Below, in pieces: positions 13,801-27,366 of a stretch of DNA of 64,000 bases (the first letter of the stretch is position 1; each line of letters begins with the position of its first letter). A program made the position numbers and the translations under genes. The stretch is from Prostheceraeus crozeri (Eukaryota > Platyhelminthes > Polycladida > Euryleptidae). The notes under the pieces were generated by a model. It was not told where the DNA came from. It saw only the letters and a program-made list of their open reading frames with translations, and did no database searches. Where the stretch lies: contig CAJQUW010011528.1 of assembly GCA_907163375.1 (NCBI GenBank), forward strand, positions 1 through 64,000, given 5' to 3'.

Positions 13801-15400
13801 GGTACTGACCGAAACTCCATCTCTGCAATTGAAAGTTTAGAAGTTTTACTGCACAGTGTTAAGATGTGTCTTGTAACGGTAACTTTCACAGTGATAGGAA
13901 AGTTTTATTGGGCATCAGTTGCTCAAATGTTTTCCCTATTAGAACAATTCAAACTTCATGACTGTTTGCTTACTTCATCAGTGTTTAGTAAAAGCAGTTT
14001 TCTTACTGCAATGGAGTTGGGAGAATGTTCTAGAGAGAAACCTAGTGTTCCACCACAGTGTCGAGATAGTTATCATCCAAGCTTAGACTCCTCCTACTTG
14101 TGATATCGGGTTTTATATCACACATGCCGTTAGCCTTTCAGTGTAGGACTCGTGAAGATACCTGTTCCGCATTACTAACGTAAATGTGACAAGTAAGTTT
14201 TGTACCGGAAGTTTTTTGACAGGTTGTGTGAAACCTGTAGCGAACGTTGAAGAAATGTTGCTGCCAGTCACACGTCGTTAGCTGGGTACAGCATTACTAA
14301 ATGTTGATGTTTGCCTTTACCAAATGAGAATGCGTGTGTTTTGTAAATAAAGACAGAGTGTTTGCTCTCTACATCGACGCATACAAGTACACTAACAACC
14401 AGTAACGTTTGTACGTCCGAAAGCAATGCTGTTAGTGCAAACACTTATAGCATGTGTGAGATAAAAAATCAACCTGCTAGATGAAGTGTTAACCACAAAC
14501 CGTGTCACAACTAGTTTAGGAATTAACAGGAGACCTGTGACGCCGTTTACACTCATCTTATTCAGACAAGCTGAAACTCATAGTCCTGACTTTTCTAACA
14601 CCTTCAAATGAGACGTTCGCTATACATGACTGCGGTGTATGTATGTCAACAACTGGTATGTTAGGTAAAATCTTTCATTAGTGATTGCAGGGTGTTAAAG
14701 TGATATAAAAGACCTGTAGAACACGCAAGAAGTCGTATGTTCACACGCATCGCCGACCCTGGTTCAACTCACACAATGAGATTACGTCTGTGTAGACAAC
14801 TCATTTGTAGGAAATCAGCATTTTCTGTGGCGAATATGCAGTCGATGTAAACCTGACATTTAACATGGCTTGCAATCGTCAACACGCTGCCATTCCATAA
14901 CAGTTTATCATAAAACCTATCATTGAACTGAAAAAACCCCTCCTGTACACACAAACACAATCATAAGTGCTCTCTGACGCCTGGGTGTCGCGGTCGCTAG
15001 CCCCTCAGCAGATAGAGGTAGAACACTTAAAGCTGATGACAGCGCAGCCGGTAGGCGATCCGGTCTGTCGCGCTAGCCCCTCTCAGCAGAAGAGATCGAA
15101 CTCAATAGATGTACGCGCGTCTCTACTCTCCCCTCTTCTCGCTCTGGCGCCCGTCTGTTCATTGAATGTTCTATCGCATCTGTACCCGGATGCAGGAAAC
15201 GTATTCGTTGCACCTGGCTGATTCCACTCTCAGTCTCAATGCTATGCGCGCCGTAGGTAGATTCACGATTGAAATGCATTTCAGTGTGTGTGAGTGGTGA
15301 GGATGGCAGTCAATGCAAATAATAGTCTTCCCTTTTCTACCTACCAACCATACGTTTAGAGCCATATGATTGCACGAACCAGACATTTGAAAGGGGCTAT

Positions 15401-18400
15401 ATCATTCTTTCTCGGGGCAATTTGTACGTATATCTGAATCTGTCTGCGAAACCACATGCATCACGTTACCCCATATAGGATTTCTTAAATGGGCGAAACT
15501 TTTCCTCCGATGAGTGTGAGGTATATAGTAATTTTAAATTCATGAAATACTATTCTGTGTTGCGATGCAATCGAGCGTTATACGCCTCACCCGATTCCCC
15601 AAGGTGCGGCTCGCAGGAATCGACGAGTGCGACCGAGACGGGTGGCTAAGTGGACCAGCGAGACGGTGGGGATGCGGAGCCCGAGATGGCGTTACTCAGT
15701 TCGGAAGCCCGACGGGTCGTAAAGTGATAACATGGTTAAGTGAGAACAGGAAAGTGAGGAAGTGGAAAAATTGAAGATTTCATTGTGATAGCGGGATGAT
15801 GAAGTATGAGTTTTACACATGCATACGAATGGCTGTCATTCAACTCGTTCATGTTTTTCTTTCCAGGTGATGGAGTGAGTGATGTGGGGTGGTCTTTAGT
15901 GCAGTTAAATCATTCATTGCACACATACAGCCACTGTTTCACCACATTTCTCGTGAATGCATCCTGAGTTCTTATAAGAATTCCTTTCTACTGCGCTAAA
16001 GCGGTCCCAAGCCGCCCCACATTATTTTCCGGATTATGGAATGCGAGGGGAAGGATAACCGATGAATGGAAATGAAATGGGAGGACACCTTGCCACTAAT
16101 GCATCCACAAACACTTTTCTATTCTTCATTAAGCTGACATTCAATCACGTGAATGTCTATGTGACTACTCTTTGCTACAAGTACAGTCAACTCTCTAACG
16201 TAACTTGTTAACCCTCATATCTCTAACTTTACAACACTGAAGGATTTCTAACTGATTTCAGGGATTTACAAATCATCAACTTTTTTTAACACTACAAACG
16301 TCACGTTTATTTCTAACTTCAAACGTTTCAACTTTATTTCTACGTTGCAAACCGTGAAGTGATTCTGTCTTCATTTATATTTCACCTATCTTACAAACGT
16401 GCAATGGTCTTGCTTTATTTTATCCTTACTATCTTACTCATGCACTGAAATGTTTGATATGCTTCCTAACTTTACAAAAGTAAATATGGTTGTCAACTTT
16501 ATTTCCTTCGTCACTCACTCTGTTGAAAACGACAGAAAACGACACAGCTGTTAGTTTGGCTTTTAATTGTTACTGAAACCCACACCGTTGTTTGTTCACA
16601 CTACACTTCATTTCATGTTTTCTAGTCAATGCACTCAAAACCTGCAAACGCCATTTATTCTAATTACACCTGAAATCTCTGTGACATGTGATACCATTAA
16701 TTCAAATAATTCGATATCAAATACTATCATGAAAACAACTCGCAGTACCTGAATCTAAACATGCACTGAATGCCCACATTGAATGACATTACGTATTTTT
16801 TTCTATGATGTTTTCCTACAGTCCTAATAAGAACGGCTTGCCGTGATTAAATTCTTTATGTGTCATGTCAAGCTTGTGGGAAATAACTTTCTCATGTACC
16901 CTTGAATACAATCAATTTCAAGGATGCTACTGTCATAAGCATGTTATTCCTTACTTTCAATCATGGTGTCAAGGTGCTTACACGTTGCTGCTATTTTTAA
17001 CTTTTGACCTGACTAACCAACCGTCTGATGCTATATGATTATTGTCTTCGTTATGCTTATTGTTGTCTTCTTTTAAACTATGTCACAGCTTCTCAACAGT
17101 TAACTTACATAGTATTCATTCAACTTTGCATCTAATATGCTATCCAACTTTTTGAGATTTATATTTGCTTTATCGTATGAACTCGAATTTACATTAAACA
17201 ACTATGTTATGTGTTCTATCTCCATACACTCACGGTAGAAACATTCCATTTCTTGTTATATCATGAAAATGATGTGATAAAATTTACATAATCTCAAAAC
17301 CCTGTAACAGCGCTTGTCTTCAAACTATGCTGAATCCACCATAGCTTGATTGTTAACATACCAATTCAGTTCACGATGTAGTAGTCTTGTATCACTCATA
17401 TAAGTCCCCCCACTTTGCACCTTTATTATTCCCAGAATGTTACTGCAGTGGCATCAAACACTAATCTTATGTCATTCTAACACTCTAATCACTGTGCAAA
17501 TGGATGTTGTGAATAGTATCTCGAATTCCTGTTACATGACAGGCTTGTAAATTCTATTACTCCAGGTGTGAGTCGGATAGGAGGAACCTAAGATGTTCAG
17601 TGGTTCATTTCAATTTACACGAGGACATTGTGCTTACTGAGTTTTTTGAGTCTGAGTAACATGTAGAGTTACTTCATATCTCGTTTCATGGAACTTGATT
17701 ATCACATCTTAGTCGCTGTGATGATTGTTTGTATCCCACTGTGAAGAGAGATTGCCAAATAGTGCAGTTAGACCATTTGATTTCTGTATACGTTTGGGTG
17801 TGAGTAGCCATTTTATCCTTTAACAATTTAAATCTCTGAGTTCAGGGTTGGCCGTCAGAAAAGTTGAGAAACCACTTTCTCGTCCTTATGGGTCGCCTCT
17901 AAAGGCTGTTTGGGTATTCAATCGTCATGAAGATGTTTAGTGGCGTTCTCCGGATCCTCTCTAACTTTGCTCGACAGATTCTGTACGACAAAAACTAGTG
18001 TCTCGAGTTGATTGAGAGGCAATGACGTTCGAGTATATTTACTAGGAATTTTTCCTTTTCACTTTTCTACTGAAAAATACACAGTCGACCGTTACCTCTA
18101 CGGATATGAATGCAGGAGACCCCACCTCTCTCGTAGCACATTGAGTGTGGTGTTAAGATCATCTGTAACAGTAAGGCAGTCACATACTTGGTTTCTGTGA
18201 TTGGCCGGTGTACTTAGAGTTTTATTTCTTCACTTGTTGATGTCTTCAGCCCGCTAAGTCTTCCTCCTTCAGGTCATGATTTTTTATCTCTCATCCTTGA
18301 CGTTCTCTTATCACACCAATGTCTGGTATACCTCTGCCTCTGATTGTTTCAATCGGATATACTCCCTTCATAAGCCATCTCTTCTCTTCCATTCCCGCTC

Positions 18401-21400
18401 TTCTTTCATTAATGTTTCCTCTCTCTTTGCGCGGTAATACTTCCTTCTGTACAGGATTTCTCCGTTCCCACTTTACTTTCTAGTTTGGCTATGATCTGCC
18501 CCATCTCTTTATTTTGTCTATTCAGGGGCCTCATAGCCATTTTGATCAGAATGTAATGGCTTGCTCTGGGAGCCTACGCCTTCCAACTCATCTTATCTGA
18601 GAGCTCGTGTTTGTTCGGCGTTATACCGCCTTTCTTTGGTGAAGTGTTAAGGGGCTCCTCTACATGTTCAGTGCGTGCCAGTCATGTTGAATTCTGTTTA
18701 CCATCATGAAAAAAACCGGGAGTTCACTTCTGTACTCTTCCTCCCTTACTATGTTGTATCGGCTGGGAAATTTGATCGCCTCCATCATCATCAAGTCGCC
18801 ACTGTGCTTACAGCCGCCCTTCACCTGACTTCGTCTATACAGTCATCAAACCATTTTTGAAGTGGCACGGTTAGCATAGACGACTAGGGACACTGGTCAT
18901 GTCTTTTCTTAATTCGAACAAAGTCGAGTCTGCTTCCACAGCCTGATGGAAAGGTCTTTAATTTCATAAGACATATTATTGCTCCCCATGTGTTCCCCTG
19001 ACTCACTTGCTTTTTTGTATCGGTCTCTGTATACTTTACTCGCATGAACATCTTGTGACGCTGTAGCGCGATGACTTGATAAAACCATGTTCAAACTGCA
19101 AGATAAAAGTTAGTTTTTACTTAAGTTCTCACAAGAAAGCATGTTTCTCAGAAACATGTTTGTAATAAATGGCATAGGAACCGGCCCAATGATGGCCTAA
19201 TCTTACGGCCCTATGTGTTAGGAAGTGTATCCCGTGATGTCTGTAAGATCTGACTTTACTCTCTTACTTAGAACGTTGTGTAGCAACGTCAGAAGATCTC
19301 CCCGTCGAAAGGAGGACCAGGAGTGACATTGGGTTAAGAGGAGAAGCCTTACTTACCTTCTCTCTACAAAGAAGGAAATATGCATGTCCAAATTTGGTCA
19401 TTGTTTTTGTTTCTTCTTCAACACGATTTATTTCGCCATATTTGGAATCTCAACAGCTACTTTTCCCGGATGCCGCGGGCAGTCACAGCTTGTCATAACT
19501 GGACATTCTGCTTCGTTGTGAGGAAGGGGAATGACGCTCGGCTCCACGCTTAGTGACAGCGATCATCTTTATCCTGCGTGGCAGTTTGTTGACCTCAGTT
19601 GAACTGAATGTAACCGATAAGATGAAAAAGATTTGACTAGTCTAGGTGTGATAAAATAAACTTGGCATGACAACGTAACAGATGCCTCCACACTGAATAT
19701 TAGGGGTTTCAACATATGAATGTTTTCTAATATCATGCTCACTTTCGAAGAGCGTTTGTTCACTGGTTCTTCGAAGGAATGCTAGTAAAGTTCAATACTG
19801 CATTCCTAGACATTTCAATTTTTATGTGTTTATACAAGTGTATAAGCTTTACTGGATCGCATCGTCTTATACACAGTGTTGGTTTAGTAGCGCATGACGA
19901 TATATCTCTCAGAATAATGTGAATTCATCTCTCTATCACACATACATACATTGTCACTTTAAACCATGACTGGATTACAGTTCTCACACATCAAACTATA
20001 TTTCTAACGTTACAAATGCTGATAGGATTCTAACTTATTTTTACGTCCTAGACTTAACATATGAAAAGGATTCTAGCATAATTTCAAACTTTCCCGCATC
20101 AACTTTATTTCTAAGCGTTAACACAGTGAAATGCTTTGTCAACACTCTTTTATACTTTACCAATCTTACTACCACTGAAATGATACTGATAAATTCCTAA
20201 CGTTACCCACAACAGTGCAATGCCCACGATTTATTTTATAAACGCTATCTTGCAAACACTCAAATGATTTGATATTATGTAGCCTCACTTACACTAGTCA
20301 CATGGTTCGTAACGTTCTTACTAAGCAATCACTCTGTTGATAGCCCCCCCCCCCCCCCCCCCCCCCCCCTCACCCCACCCCCCCCACCCCCCCCCCTCCC
20401 CCCCCCCCCCCCCACACTTTATGTGACAGCAAACCGACCACAGGTCTGTACATGATTTTGTTCTTGAAACCCACAGTTTATGTTATTACATCAACAGCTT
20501 CCGTTCAATGTGAGCTAGTCTTGTATGCACTCATTTTTACGACATAACTTTCATTTACTTATTCCTACAATAATATAAACTATGTGTCTAAACTTTATGA
20601 GATCGCTTTCACTTCTATCTTCACACTATCTTCATCATCTAACAATGAATGACATTGGTGATACTTATCTGACTAAAAAGCATTGAGTCAATTCTACACA
20701 AACAAGATTTATAACCTGGCTCATCTACACGTACGATTGTCATAGGGTAGAACTATGAAAGGTCTTAGTGATTTATCTCTGGTAACTAACACTTTTAAAA
20801 CGCCTCACTACTTACAACTCTCAACACCAGGGTCCACCTTATGGCTTTTAGGAGTTTTGTTGTATAATTTAGTAAACTTATGTCTCAGTCAGATTCGCCC
20901 TTTTAACTTACAACACTGACAGATGAATGAGGCTATATATTACCTACCTTGGAATACCAAGAAACATACTTGCGTTGACATATTATATATTTTCTCATCA
21001 ACTCTTTATCCCACTTATAATTCCAATCATAAGATAATACAACGTTCTATTGAACATGTATCAATCCCTTTCCGCTGACCACATCAACATGTAAAGTGTA
21101 TCACATAATGAGTATGTACACCATCTGCTCATCAAACGATATCAAACTGGCTTTTCACCCATGCAATTCTAGTCTTGCCTTCCAAGTCAATGTATAAAGC
21201 GAACATATGCATCACGATTCTACCCAGAAAGCGCTTGTTCAGTTGTAGTATCCAAATCCTAACTCAACAGTCGGTAAACTACCCCCTAGATGATGTCCTT
21301 TAGCAACTTTCGCTGTGTCATTCACAATGGCGTTGGACAAGGTTTAACACTTGTCATGAAGTTGGAGTTCTTCTTCAGATGATTTCATAAGATCTTCTTC

Positions 21401-21839
21401 ATTTTCTTAAGAAAGCTGGAGATCCTGAATATAGGTTTGTGTGTGGCCCAGTCAGTACACTTTTCTTTGCTTTAGGGTGGCCTCACCGAAATGGTGCCCG
21501 GCCTCGGAAGGACGATGGGAATTCACCTACGATTATCGAAGTCTTCCGGGCCCGCTGACCATTCCACAGCAACGCAGCTATTCTAGCTCCATGTCCTAAT
21601 AAAGGGGTTCTCCACGGCTCATGTGGTATACGGTGGCGGGAGCGAACTTGTAACGCCTTTCTCTTGTCCTGCAAAGCAAGCCCAGGAGAACAGGCCTTTC
21701 ACCCTTTTTCATCTGCATCCCAGCGGGACGCTCAAGGGCTCTCGGCTCATGTCAAAGAAAGCGATATCGCCCGACATTGCTCTCAACGGGACCACCCCCC
21801 TTGTAATTGATGACTGAGTTGTGACGTCTCCTTATATTT
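15401..21839. other. Central loop of the giant element
   Basis: No gene was recognised in this loop. It is richer in pyrimidine tracts on the plus strand than the flanks, especially 18240-18540. Two zones, about 16190-16530 and 19960-20340, share a loose motif of TTTCTAAC-type segments separated by CTGAAATG or similar, in the same orientation, and both end in CACTCTGTTGA; they may be a diverged direct repeat. A GC-richer patch at 15560-15720 may pair with 21480-21780 as the faded inner end of the arms. Frequent frame interruption means an old or badly sequenced coding region could be missed. Confidence 0.45.
20344..20413. repeat. 70-base poly-C tract
   Basis: The tract starts with 26 uninterrupted C and continues with C runs of 4-16 broken by single A or T bases. 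The complementary strand is a G-run array able to form G-quadruplexes. It lies inside the central loop of the giant element, directly after a CACTCTGTTGA segment. Its exact length is likely unreliable in any sequencing technology. Confidence 0.9.
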
Positions 21840-23399
21840 TTACACATTTTTCGTGAATGGCTGCAAGGCCTCTGCAGCATTGAAGACAATCGGCAGTGTC
21901 CCATGCTTTAACAGCAAAATGATGACTTGCGCGCGCGGAGGTGTACTGTAACGAATTGTCACCGTGCGGAATCCTTCAGTCGACCACCAATGATTGTCCC
22001 TTCCGACGCGTATTAGCGAATGCAGCTGTGTGGAATCAGCCACGGTGTACGATACGTTCTGCATCCTGGGACAGATTGCGGCTAGAACATACAAAGTGGA
22101 CTGGACAGGGCGCCAGAGAGAGGAGAGCGCGCACATCTTTTGTGTTTCTCTCTATCTGTGCGGGGGTAGCGCGACAGACCAATTGCTACGGCTGTTGCGC
22201 TGTTCATTCATCTTTGTGTTTCTACCTCGTATCTGCTGCGGGTGCTAGCGAGACCCCAGGCGTCAGAGTAGCACTTATGATTCCTTGTCGGGTACAGGAG
22301 GGGGTTTTTTTTCACTGATAGGTTTTATGATAAACGTTTTGAATGGCAGCGTGTTGACTATTGCCAAGCCATGTTATATGTTCAGGTTTACACTCGTCTG
22401 CCTTCGCCCCGACGTATTCATTTGTGTGAGTTCAAGAGGTCGAAGTCGTTCGAAACTAAGGGACTTATGCGTTTTCTACGAACGTCTTTATCATCGGCTT
22501 TAACTCGCCTGCAATCTAATGAAAGTTTTTCACCCACCATAAAAGTTTGTTTGGAACCATACTCTACACCGGTACGTTCATGTTTACGACTTTCATTTGA
22601 ATGTTAGAAACGTTAGACTATATGCTTCATCATGTCTTATGATGCAGTGTGATAAACGTTGTCTAAGTTCTCCTTTATTTCCGTACAACTAGTTGTGACC
22701 CACTGTTGTTGTTTCCATCTTCATCTATGCAGGTTGAATATTTTATCTCCCACATGCTTTGAGTGTTTCTACTTCATATGCATTCGATTACAACGTTACA
22801 GGTTGGTTACTGTACTTGTATGCTGTCGACTGTAGCAGTGCAAAAAACAACTCTGTCTTTAATTTACCAAAACACACGCATTCTCAATTTGATAAAGGCA
22901 AACACACACACATTTAGTAAACTCGCTTGGTACCCGCTAACGAGTGTGCACTGCAGAAACATTTCTTTCAACGTTCGCCTCTAAGTTTCACAACACCTGT
23001 CAAAGACTTCTTACAAATACTTATTTCACTCATTTACGTTTATAAGGCAGAACAATGTGCTTCACGATAATTTCTACACGACATGGTATTAAGACATGTG
23101 ATATAAAACCCTAAATCCAACCGTTTAGAGCGAGCTAGCCTTGGTATGATGATACTTCTAGCACTGTGGTGAACACTGTTTTCATATATACATTCTAACA
23201 CTCATCCATTGCAGTCAGAAAACTGCTTTTACTAAACCTGATCGAAGTAATCTAACCTAGTCCTGCAAGTGTTGAATCTTTCTAAGTAGGGACCACCATT
23301 TGGCAACTGTCTCCAATAAAACTTTCTCACACTGAAAGTAAGTTACGAGACATATTCTACATGTGTTTACAGTAAAACCTTCTCAAAACTTTCTAGTGC

Positions 23400-24345
23400 T
23401 GTGATGGAGTTCGGTCAGTCATACAACGTCAATGATCAAATCTTATTTTCACAAACGTGCCCGTCGCGGTAATAGTTATTTGACTACACTAACACTTGCA
23501 TTTCATGACATGTGTGTTTCATAAAACATCATGATCCAAACTTTTCTAACTATTACAATTCAACCTGTTACAGTAAAAATATTTGACTATACTAAACTTT
23601 GCTTTTGCCAAACCATGATACCACTTTCTGAGACACTCACGAATAAATACGTCATGATCTAACTTTCTAACTAATACATCAACCTGTGTAGCAGTAAAAC
23701 TTTTACAAACCATGTCACGAATACAACTTCAATGATCAAACTTTACTTTCTCAAACGTGTGTCGCAGTAAACTATTTGACTACACTAGCGCTTACATTTT
23801 ATGACATTTGTGTTTCATAAAACATCATGATCAAACTTTCTAACTATACATCAACCTGTACTGCAGTAAAACTTTTGTACAACATGATGAAGTTTCTGAC
23901 TAGACTTACGAATACAACTTCAATGATCAAACTTTCTAACTATACATCAACCTGTGTTGCAAAAAAATTATTTTGTACAAAAAAGATAAAGTTTCTGACT
24001 AGACTTATTAATTAACGTCCATGATCAAACTTTTCTAACTATACATCAACCTGTGTTACAGTCTAAACTTTTGTACAACATGATGAAGTTTCTGACTAGA
24101 CTACGAATACAACTTCAATGATCAAACTTTTCTAACTATACATCAACCTGTGTTGCAGTAAAACTTTTGTACAACATGCTAGTTTCTGACTAGACTTATG
24201 AATAAACGTCATGATCAAACTTTTCTAACTATACATCAACCTGTGTTACAGTATAAACTTTTGTACAACATGATGAAGTTTCTGACTAGACTTATGAATA
24301 AACCTTCGATGAATAAACTTTATTTTCTCAAACGGGTGTCACAGT
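23400..24345 (-). repeat. Inner minisatellite, right arm (96-bp period)
   Basis: The segment ATGATCAAACTTT followed by CTAACTATACATCAACCTG recurs at about 23827, 23924, 24021, 24118 and 24211, with older copies upstream from about 23528. Spacing is 93-99 bases. The parts between hold AGTAAAACTTTTGTACAACA and AGTTTCTGACTAGACTTA. This is the inverted partner of the array at 13080-13800. Short open frames across it come from the repeat. Confidence 0.8.
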
Positions 24346-26079
24346 AAAATTATTTGACTACACTAACTTTGCAACCCATGATACACTTTCTGACGACACT
24401 GACAAGAGCTTGTTCATTAGCGAAGAGAGAAGTCTGTGATGTGTTGCGTGTGGCGCATGAATGTCCTCCCTTCATTCCTTCATCATTTCGTCTCCGTGAT
24501 AGAGACAAGCAGAACTCATGGTTCATTCTCCCATGGTTGGCCAACTGTCGGGAGACAAGTGCAATGGAGATTTTATGAGGTAACCTGTGGCAGATAGCTA
24601 AATGTCGCCCTGGCGGTCAGAGTACAACGTTGAGACGAAAGGCAACCACTTGCAAACATGACACAGAGAGGTTTCACAAGGATTACCCTTGCCCACGTCC
24701 CGTGCAGTACTCATCGCTGCGGACTTCACCGCTGTCTCGAAAGAACGCCCACACACAGGAAGTATCACACCGAAAATCTCCGTGACTTGCACCGTCCATG
24801 ACTTGATCGCCAGACATGAAAAGCGGTGGAGTTGGTAAGAGGTTGGCAAACTTTGAACAGCTTGATAGCAAGTCGTAGAGAGCTTGATTCACCAGCGTTT
24901 TGCAATGGAGATGTTTAAGGCCACCCATGACAAATAGCTAAGACTCAACCAATTGGCGTTCAAAGTGCTACGTTGAGAACTGTGTCAAATGCCCAACATG
25001 AGACATGAGTTGTCCCAGCGGTTTCGGTCTAAACTATGACACACTCCCTTGCCACACTTATCACTACGGCATCGTCCGCCGTCCCGAAGGAACACCCTGT
25101 CAGTGGAATATTACAGCAAAACTCTCCGTGTCTTGCTCGCTTTCAGTGAAAAGCCGCATGAGAAGACTGGCTCAGACATCACTAAAAATCCTTTCATTGA
25201 CTTCAGCAGGGTCGAACACCCCAGAAAACCTCTAAAACTAGTGAATTTAAATTTTTCAACTTTTTAGCACTACTTATGAAATTTTTTAAGTAGTCTATCA
25301 CTTACGGCAGGTCAATAGCAACCGAACCTTTTTTGAATCAAGTCAAACGGACTTGTAGAAGCAAAGTTACGAGCCTTTAAAGTTTTGGAGTCTTTTATGG
25401 CCTGGAGACGAAATCCATCTCCTGGCGAACCTCTAAGTCTGACGCCTTAGTGACTTCAGCAATGAAATTTTCCAAGTCGGTTTCTTACATAAACCAGGTT
25501 TTTCAGATTTCCAATGCTATCATCAGAGCTCCAGACTTCACCTACCCCAACCCAGTCGGGAGGAGAACTGATTTCCACAAGCAGAGTTTCCATTTATATA
25601 GTGTGTGGCGATCAGCTGATGACGTAATACCTATCATCCAGACACTAAAAACCCGTCTATCTCCGGTTCTAGTGCTCCGATGGAGCTGAAATTTCGCCAT
25701 GTCCACGTAAAATTTGACGCTGAATCCGAATCTTCCCTCCATTTTCCCATCCGATGCTTCGGTTTGGCTCTACAGCCCACAGCCATCGCAAAAATTCTAA
25801 CTCGTTTTTCGGAAAAAATGATGAACAATTTTTTCTCTCCGATGGCTTTCAAATATAGCATGCCGAAGCAGAATTTGACGCTGATGACAAATCCGGTCTC
25901 TGTTTTCCCGTCCGACGCTTGCTTCACCAGCTAGAGCGATTTTCATAAACATTCTAACTCTGTCGTTTTTCGCCAAGGTCCAAAATTTTCAATAACATCT
26001 CACCTCTAAACGAAGGCAGATACGAACAAGCCATGTTTTCCACTGAATTTGTCTCACTCCCAGCTTTCAAACGAGCTAT

Positions 26080-27180
26080 GACACGACTTTCTACGATGTC
26101 TACAACCAAAGTTAGAAGATCGCTGCCGAGGGGGGGTCAGAACTTTTTCTATCCAATTGAGTTGGGAAGAATTTCCTAGACCCAACATTGACCAAAACGT
26201 TCGAATTTGCACTCCGTTTTCCCATCGGAGACCTCCTTCTGTCCGAAAAACGACTTTTCTCATCCCAAAACATCCAAAACCTGCCTTTTCCAACTCTGAC
26301 GGTTTCCTGCCATTTTCCTCCCTAAACCCAGGAAAAGTGGGCCAAACTGAGCTTTCCACTGCATTTTTCTCACCTTTAGCTTTCAAATGAGCTATTGCAC
26401 GACTTTCTACGATCTCTCACACCAAAGTAGGAAGTTTGGCAGGAGGGGGGGGGGACGTCCTCAAAACTTTTTCTCTCCGATGCCGCTGGAAACATCCTTC
26501 CTAACCCAAAATTTCACATCGAGTCCGAATTTGCACTCCGTTTTCCCATCCGAGGCCTCCTTCTGTCCGAAAAACGACTTTTCTCATCCCAAAACCTCCA
26601 ACACCTGCCTTTTCTCACTCTGACGGTTTCCTGCCATTTTCCTCCCTAAACCCAGGAAAAGTGGGCCAAACTGAGCTTTCCACTGCATTTTTCTCATTCT
26701 CAGCTTTCAAATGAGCTATTGCACGACTTTCTACGATGTCTACAACCAAAGTTGGAAGTTTGGCAGGAGGGGGGGACGTCCTCAAAACTTTTTCTCTCCG
26801 ATGCCGCTGGAAACATCCTTCCTAACCCAAAATTTCACATCGAGTCCGAATTTGCACTCCGCTTTCCCATCCGAGGCCTCCTTCTGCCCGAAAAACGACT
26901 TTTCTCATCCCAAAACCTGCAACACCTGCCTTTTCTCACTCTGACGGTTTCCTGCCATTTTCCTCCCTAAACCCAGGAAAAGTGGGCCAAACTGAGCTTT
27001 CCACTGCATTTTTCTCACTCTTAGCTTTTAAATGAGCTATTTCACGACTTTCTACGATCTCTCACACCAAAGTTGGAAGTTTGGCAGGAGGGGGGGAGGT
27101 GTTCAAAATTTTAGAGGCCTCCTTCTGCCCGAAACATGGACTTTCTCATCCCAACACCACCATCACCCGCCTTTTCTCAC
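26080..27180 (-). repeat. Outer tandem array, right arm (about three and a half 320-bp monomers)
   Basis: GAGCTTTCCACTGCATTTTT recurs at about 26350, 26672 and 26995. The units are the reverse complement of those at 9170-11150, with the same order of landmarks and a G run of 7-10 bases after GGCAGGA. The array is shorter by about two monomers than in the left arm, and the third end (62.5 kb) has only one full monomer, so copy number at these ends varies. Confidence 0.85.
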
Positions 27181-27366
27181 TCTATCCTTCCGAGATTCCA
27201 CCCCTTGCTGCTCCCCTTTCCTTCCCGCCAGAGGGGGGGAGGGAACAGTTTTCTCCTCACGGACGCATTCCTCCAAACACATCCTTGGCCACTTCCTTCC
27301 AGAGGGGGGGGGGGCTGAGTCAGCATTTCACATTTTGGAATTGAATTTGGGATTGGGTTACTACTA

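Larger units (their letters stand above)
8959..15400 (+). repeat. Left arm of the giant inverted repeat
   Basis: From outside in, the arm holds a terminal block (8959-9170), the outer monomer array (9170-11150), a transition with many one-base gaps against the other arm (11150-12060), a diverged pair of about 355-bp units (the ACGGAG..TTTT..GTGTT marker near 12150 and 12505), the inner array (13080-13800), and a region ending near 15300-15400 where the match to the right arm fades. Most differences from the right arm are single-base insertions and deletions, not substitutions, which looks more like sequencing noise than old divergence. Open frames here are by-products of the repeats. Confidence 0.8.
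8959..27366. mobile_element. Giant inverted-repeat (foldback-like) element, about 18.4 kb
   Basis: The two ends are inverted copies of each other. Both begin with an AACCC-type tip, then a CAATTCCAAAATGTGAAAT block, then CTCAGCC followed by a long C run, then arrays of 320-345-bp monomers. The symmetry continues inward: the block at 11821-11870 matches the complement of 25400-25446, the block at 12381-12760 matches 24565-24960, and 14972-14984 matches 22256-22268. The sum of paired coordinates is about 37,240-37,267 in the inner arms but about 36,330 at the tips, because the left array has more monomers. The right tip reads GGGTTACTACTAG and recurs, inverted, at the third copy near 62,495. 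No transposase was recognised. A large non-autonomous foldback transposon and a segmental inverted duplication bounded by a repeat are both possible; the third independent end favours a mobile family. Confidence 0.7.
21840..27366 (-). repeat. Right arm of the giant inverted repeat
   Basis: This is the inverted partner of 8959-15400. Inner landmarks are the CCAGGCGTCAGAG block at 22256, the 96-bp inner array (23400-24345), the diverged 355-bp pair (about 24700-25160), the transition (25200-26080), the outer monomer array (26080-27180) and the terminal block ending at GGGTTACTACTAG (27354-27366). The outer array here is cleaner than in the left arm: its monomers agree with one another closely and differ mainly in the length of the G run. 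Long overlapping frames (for example 26387-26970) exist only because the monomers lack stops in one phase. Confidence 0.8.

Noticed and set aside
16190-20340. Direct duplication inside the giant element's loop
   Set aside because: The two zones share short TTTCTAAC-type motifs and an end motif, but I could not align them over any length by eye; left as a remark only.
26387-26970. Overlapping 77-83-codon frames in the right outer array
   Set aside because: They repeat once per monomer, switch frame between arms and carry no domain; the monomers simply lack stops in that phase.
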